Assembly: GCF_024448985.1 (NCBI RefSeq)
Contig: NZ_JAMOII010000026.1
Span: 1 to 49,089 of the forward strand
Length of the DNA: 49,089 bases
DNA from: Stutzerimonas stutzeri
Lineage (GTDB): Bacteria; Pseudomonadota; Gammaproteobacteria; Pseudomonadales; Pseudomonadaceae
Direction of reading: 5' to 3'
Below are positions 46,366 through 49,089 of this stretch, one piece after another (positions within the stretch are counted from its first letter, which is position 1; the number at the start of each line of letters is the position of its first letter). The notes beneath the pieces were generated by a model. That model saw only the letters and a program-made list of their open reading frames with translations, was not told the origin of the DNA and ran no database searches. Both the position numbers and the translations under genes were made by a program.

Positions 46366-47442
46366 ATGGCTGATCTACCAATCGACGACCTAAACGTTGC
46401 ATCCAACGTGACGCTTATCACGCCGGAGCAATTGAAGCGTGAACTCCCGCTGACCGCCACGGCATTGCAGACCGTTTCCCACGGACGCCAGGTTGTTCGC
46501 GACATTCTCGACGGCAAAGACCACCGCCTGTTTCTGGTAATCGGCCCCTGTTCCATCCACGACCTCAAGGCCGCGCATGAATATGCAGAACGCCTCAAGG
46601 TTCTGGCGGAAAAAGTGTCCGACAGTCTGTTTCTCGTCATGCGGGTGTACTTTGAGAAACCACGCACTACAGTCGGCTGGAAAGGCCTGATCAACGATCC
46701 CTACATGGACGACTCGTTCAAGATTCAGGATGGACTGCATATCGGTCGCAAGCTGCTGCTGGACCTCGCCGAGAAGGGCCTGCCAACCGCCACCGAAGCC
46801 CTGGATCCCATCTCACCGCAGTATCTGCAGGACCTGATCAGCTGGTCGGCAATCGGCGCGCGCACCACCGAATCCCAGACACACCGCGAGATGGCCTCAG
46901 GTCTATCCTCTGCAGTGGGCTTCAAGAATGGTACGGACGGCAGTCTGACCGTCGCGATCAATGCGCTGCAATCCGTTTCAAGCCCGCACCGCTTCCTCGG
47001 CATCAACCAGTCCGGTGGTGTATCGATCGTGACCACCAAGGGCAACGCGTACGGGCATGTGGTTCTGCGCGGGGGCAATGGCAAGCCGAACTACGACTCT
47101 GTCAGCGTGGCGGTATGCGAACAGGAATTGAACAAGGCTGGCGTTACCCCCAACATCATGGTCGATTGCAGCCATGCGAACTCCAACAAGGATCCGGCCC
47201 TGCAGCCATTAGTCATGGAAAACGTGGCCAACCAGATCCTCGAAGGAAACAACTCGATCGTCGGGTTGATGGTGGAAAGCCATTTGGGCTGGGGTAATCA
47301 GCCTATACCAAAAGACCTCTCGGACCTGAAGTACGGCGTATCCGTTACCGATGCTTGCATCGATTGGGAAGCCACCGAGAAAGCCATTCTCGGCATGCAT
47401 GCAAAGTTGAAGGATGTATTGCCCAAGCGCGCCCGCGGCTAA
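46366..47442 (+). CDS. 3-deoxy-7-phosphoheptulonate synthase (class I-alpha)
   Basis: The 358-residue first enzyme of the shikimate pathway (PEP plus erythrose 4-phosphate). Marks: FLVIGPCSIHDLKAAHEYAERL near 60, RVYFEKPRTTVGWKGLINDP near 90-110, WSAIGARTTESQTHREMASGLSSAVGFKNGTDG near 165-197, and VDCSHANSNKDP near 265. The type is that of E. coli AroF/G/H. Which aromatic amino acid inhibits it cannot be read from the sequence by eye. Confidence 0.95.
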   Translation: MADLPIDDLNVASNVTLITPEQLKRELPLTATALQTVSHGRQVVRDILDGKDHRLFLVIGPCSIHDLKAAHEYAERLKVLAEKVSDSLFLVMRVYFEKPRTTVGWKGLINDPYMDDSFKIQDGLHIGRKLLLDLAEKGLPTATEALDPISPQYLQDLISWSAIGARTTESQTHREMASGLSSAVGFKNGTDGSLTVAINALQSVSSPHRFLGINQSGGVSIVTTKGNAYGHVVLRGGNGKPNYDSVSVAVCEQELNKAGVTPNIMVDCSHANSNKDPALQPLVMENVANQILEGNNSIVGLMVESHLGWGNQPIPKDLSDLKYGVSVTDACIDWEATEKAILGMHAKLKDVLPKRARG

Positions 47443-47459
47443 CGGCTACTCCTGGTCCG

Positions 47460-47488
47460 GGAAAAACGCCGCTTGCCGGCGTTTTTCC
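47460..47488. terminator. Bidirectional terminator between DAHP synthase and GNAT genes
   Basis: The stem GGAAAAACGCCG / CGGCGTTTTTCC with a five-base loop has A and T runs on opposite sides. It can therefore end the rightward DAHP synthase gene and the leftward GNAT gene, whose stop is directly adjacent. Confidence 0.9.
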
Positions 47489-47779
47489 TTACTCGCTTTC
47501 GATAGTATCCGTTGAGTTGCCCTGCCGCTCGATATACCGCTCCACGTACGAACAGGATGGAATGACCGTATAGCCCTCGCGCTTGGCGTAGTCCAGCGCG
47601 TGCTGCGCCAGTACGGCGGCAACGCCACGACCGCGAAGCGCATCAGGTACGAAAGTCCGGTAGATATCCAGGGTCTGTTTACCCAAGTCTACATAAGCCA
47701 GATAGGCGCGATAGCCGTCCACGGTAGTTTCGAACTGGTGGCTTGTCCGGTCATGGTGGATGGTTAGCTTGTCGGTCAT
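47489..47779 (-). CDS. Small GNAT-like N-acetyltransferase (YjdJ type)
   Basis: A 96-residue single-domain acetyltransferase. The acetyl-CoA loop is the RGRGVAAVLAQHALDYAKREGYTVIPSCSYVERYI segment near 48-82. The N-terminus DRTSHQFETTVDGYRAYLAY is typical of this short subfamily. The substrate is unknown. GAGG precedes ATG 47779. Confidence 0.88.
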   Translation of the reverse strand: MTDKLTIHHDRTSHQFETTVDGYRAYLAYVDLGKQTLDIYRTFVPDALRGRGVAAVLAQHALDYAKREGYTVIPSCSYVERYIERQGNSTDTIESE

Positions 47780-48192
47780 CTGGCCTCCTCAGCAGGCTTG
47801 CTGCCTTCAACTTAAGAGGTGCATGCGGAGCCCGCACATTCCCCATTTTCTTGTTTGTTTGACGACGCATGCTACCGCTATGTAAGACGTCGCTTCAATT
47901 GCTTAAAACCGGCTATGCCCCTACGTCTGAGTGATTGATACTTTTCATTCGCCGTAGCGCCGCGAAGTGCAACTTTTCAGCATCCCGACCGGTCCATGTA
48001 ACGAGTGCAACGGCTGACTCTGATTGTTTTTCAGCCAATCTGGCTAGCATATGCCGTGAAAGAATGAGCTTGCAGAAAAATTATGGTGACCGCTGCTTGC
48101 CTCAGTTTACTTAGCGCAACTAATCGGTAGTATGTGCGCGCCAACTTTCCATAACGGAAGTTGCCATGGATTTCATCCTTAAGGGGAACACG
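47780..48192 (+). promoter_or_regulatory. oprI upstream region with promoter and 5' hairpin
   Basis: No gene is supported in these 413 bases. A promoter candidate is TTTACT (48106-48111), a 16-base spacer, and TAGTAT (48128-48133), predicting a start near 48140. The leader then opens with the hairpin CAACTT/AAGTTG at 48142-48163 (extended by CC/GG with one bulge). A stem at the very 5' end fits the very stable mRNA known for Lpp-type lipoproteins. Confidence 0.55.
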
Positions 48193-48447
48193 ATGAACAA
48201 CGTTCTGAAATTTTCTGCTCTGGCTTTCGCCGCAGTTCTGGCTACTGGGTGCAGCAACAGCATGACTCAGGAAGGCGAAGCCCGTCTGACCGCGACCGAA
48301 GACGCCGCTGCTCGTGCCCAGGCCCGTGCCGACGAAGCGTACAGCAAGGCCGACGAGGCTCTGCAGGCTGCTCAGAAGGCTCAGCAGACTGCTGATGAAG
48401 CCAATGAGCGTGCACTGCGTATGCTGGAACGTGCCAGCCGCAAGTAA
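48193..48447 (+). CDS. oprI: Major outer-membrane murein lipoprotein OprI
   Basis: 84 residues from ATG 48193, with AAGGGGAA upstream. A lipoprotein signal [20 protein letters not shown] is followed by the lipidated Cys20. The mature part is an alanine-rich heptad coiled coil (about 25-80) built from repeats such as [17 protein letters not shown], ending ASRK with the lysine that can link to peptidoglycan. It anchors the outer membrane to the wall. The neighbouring minus-strand gene is an L,D-transpeptidase, an enzyme class that makes this link. Confidence 0.98.
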   Translation: MNNVLKFSALAFAAVLATGCSNSMTQEGEARLTATEDAAARAQARADEAYSKADEALQAAQKAQQTADEANERALRMLERASRK

Positions 48448-48460
48448 GCTTCAGGCGATA

Positions 48461-48493
48461 AAAAAAGCCGACCTGCTCCAGGTCGGCTTTTTT
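48461..48493 (+). terminator. Terminator of oprI
   Basis: A 14-bp stem (AAAAAAGCCGACCT / AGGTCGGCTTTTTT) with loop GCTCC ends in a T run 13 bases after the oprI stop. The A run on the other side may also end the convergent transpeptidase gene. Confidence 0.95.
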
Positions 48494-48531
48494 ATGGATG
48501 ACAAATTAACGTCTCGATTCGGTGGCCGCTG

Positions 48532-49089
48532 TCAGAAGATCGGATCGTCCTGACTGGCCAACGCCTGCCCCTGCTCGGCAATCTGAATCGGCAAGCCGTC
48601 TTCACCAGCAATGATCTCCCGCACCATCTCCCAATCCAGTTGCAGCACACCGGCGGCCTCATCACGCTGAAGCAACGTATTGACTACCACTGCGTGCTTA
48701 TCCATAAGCGTCATATGCTTTTCTTCGTCCTGCAGCGGCGTATGCGCCTCTAGATAGATCTTGCCTTGGCTCACACCGAACTTGTAGGGCTCGTCGATGA
48801 TTCGCACCGCAGTGCCGACCTTGACCAGCCCGGCCAGCTCCAGCACGTTGTGATTGAGCATGCGGAAGCAACCGTGACTGACACGCATGCCGATACCGAA
48901 CTTCTTGTTCGAACCGTGGATAAGGTAGCCGGGCATTGCCAGGGTCATCTTGTACGGGCCAAGCGGGTTATCCGGCCCCGGCGGTACGACCTTCGGCAGC
49001 GGATCGCCCTCGGCGGCGTGTTCATCTCGAATCGACTGCGGCGGATACCAGGCAGGATTACTGGTCATCGCTGAAATGCGGGTATTGCC
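48532..49089 (-). CDS. L,D-transpeptidase (YkuD/ErfK family), 5' end outside window
   Basis: The 3' part of a minus-strand gene: the frame stays open to the window edge (upstream residues GNTRISA), so the start and signal peptide lie beyond 49089. About 185 residues are visible. The YkuD core is PGPDNPLGPYKMTLAMPGYLIHGSNKK, followed by the catalytic cysteine motif VSHGCFRM, then a C-terminal extension. The enzyme makes 3-3 crosslinks or attaches lipoprotein to peptidoglycan in the periplasm. Its place beside oprI favours a lipoprotein-linking or wall-maintenance role; this is inference. Confidence 0.9.
   Translation of the reverse strand, partial: GNTRISAMTSNPAWYPPQSIRDEHAAEGDPLPKVVPPGPDNPLGPYKMTLAMPGYLIHGSNKKFGIGMRVSHGCFRMLNHNVLELAGLVKVGTAVRIIDEPYKFGVSQGKIYLEAHTPLQDEEKHMTLMDKHAVVVNTLLQRDEAAGVLQLDWEMVREIIAGEDGLPIQIAEQGQALASQDDPIF

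Overview
The window is a 49 kb piece of a gamma-proteobacterial chromosome. It almost certainly comes from the Pseudomonadaceae: oprI, an AcnD/PrpF-type methylcitrate operon, ppsA/ppsR, and the block folD / tRNA-Arg-His-Leu / cysS / glnS / ppiB / lpxH all look like Pseudomonas and follow an order I remember from P. aeruginosa. GC-rich codon use, an ANR-type box and a sigma-54 promoter fit this. The P. stutzeri group (Stutzerimonas) is my best guess, but the species cannot be fixed from the sequence alone.

Layout. 1-466 holds an inverted repeat and a probably frameshifted small gene. 467-3796 is a cystine uptake and D-cysteine degradation cluster (dcyD, tcyJLN). 3880-6140 is a poor region: a VOC protein, a DUF6968-like protein, and stretches that look like gene debris, ending in a truncated frame that abuts the terminator of a tRNA operon. 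6209-6524 carries tRNA-Leu(UAG), tRNA-His(GUG) and tRNA-Arg(UCU), transcribed leftward from a stringent-type promoter. After folD comes an accessory cassette (7748-15763): a five-part carbohydrate (glycerol-type) ABC importer with a small DUF2160 membrane protein, read from a sigma-54 promoter and flanked by a divergent AcoR-like enhancer-binding protein. 16046-25684 is housekeeping: cysS, glnS, ppiB, lpxH, miaE, a tandem universal stress protein behind an ANR-type promoter, a DUF1289 protein and acnB with a strongly structured leader.

26317-30304 holds rraA, ppsA and its regulator ppsR. 30489-37313 is the methylcitrate cycle operon gntR-prpB-prpC-acnD-prpF on the minus strand. No prpD follows prpF within the window. 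37587-40641 is a three-gene operon: a periplasmic retropepsin-like protease, an inactive transglutaminase carried on seven membrane helices, and a cytosolic ATP-grasp ligase. It is the least understood system here and the best candidate for new biology. 40689-47779 continues with pabB, thrH, cysH, cysB, a ketopantoate-reductase-like gene, a DAHP synthase and a small GNAT. 48193-49089 has oprI and the 3' part of an L,D-transpeptidase gene.

How the parts connect. Sulfur genes occur twice: cystine import and D-cysteine breakdown at the left, cysH with its regulator cysB at the right. Central carbon genes (acnB, ppsA/ppsR, prp operon) dominate the middle. Envelope genes (the protease/transglutaminase/ATP-grasp trio, oprI, L,D-transpeptidase) lie at the right. 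No CRISPR array, complete insertion sequence or prophage was seen.
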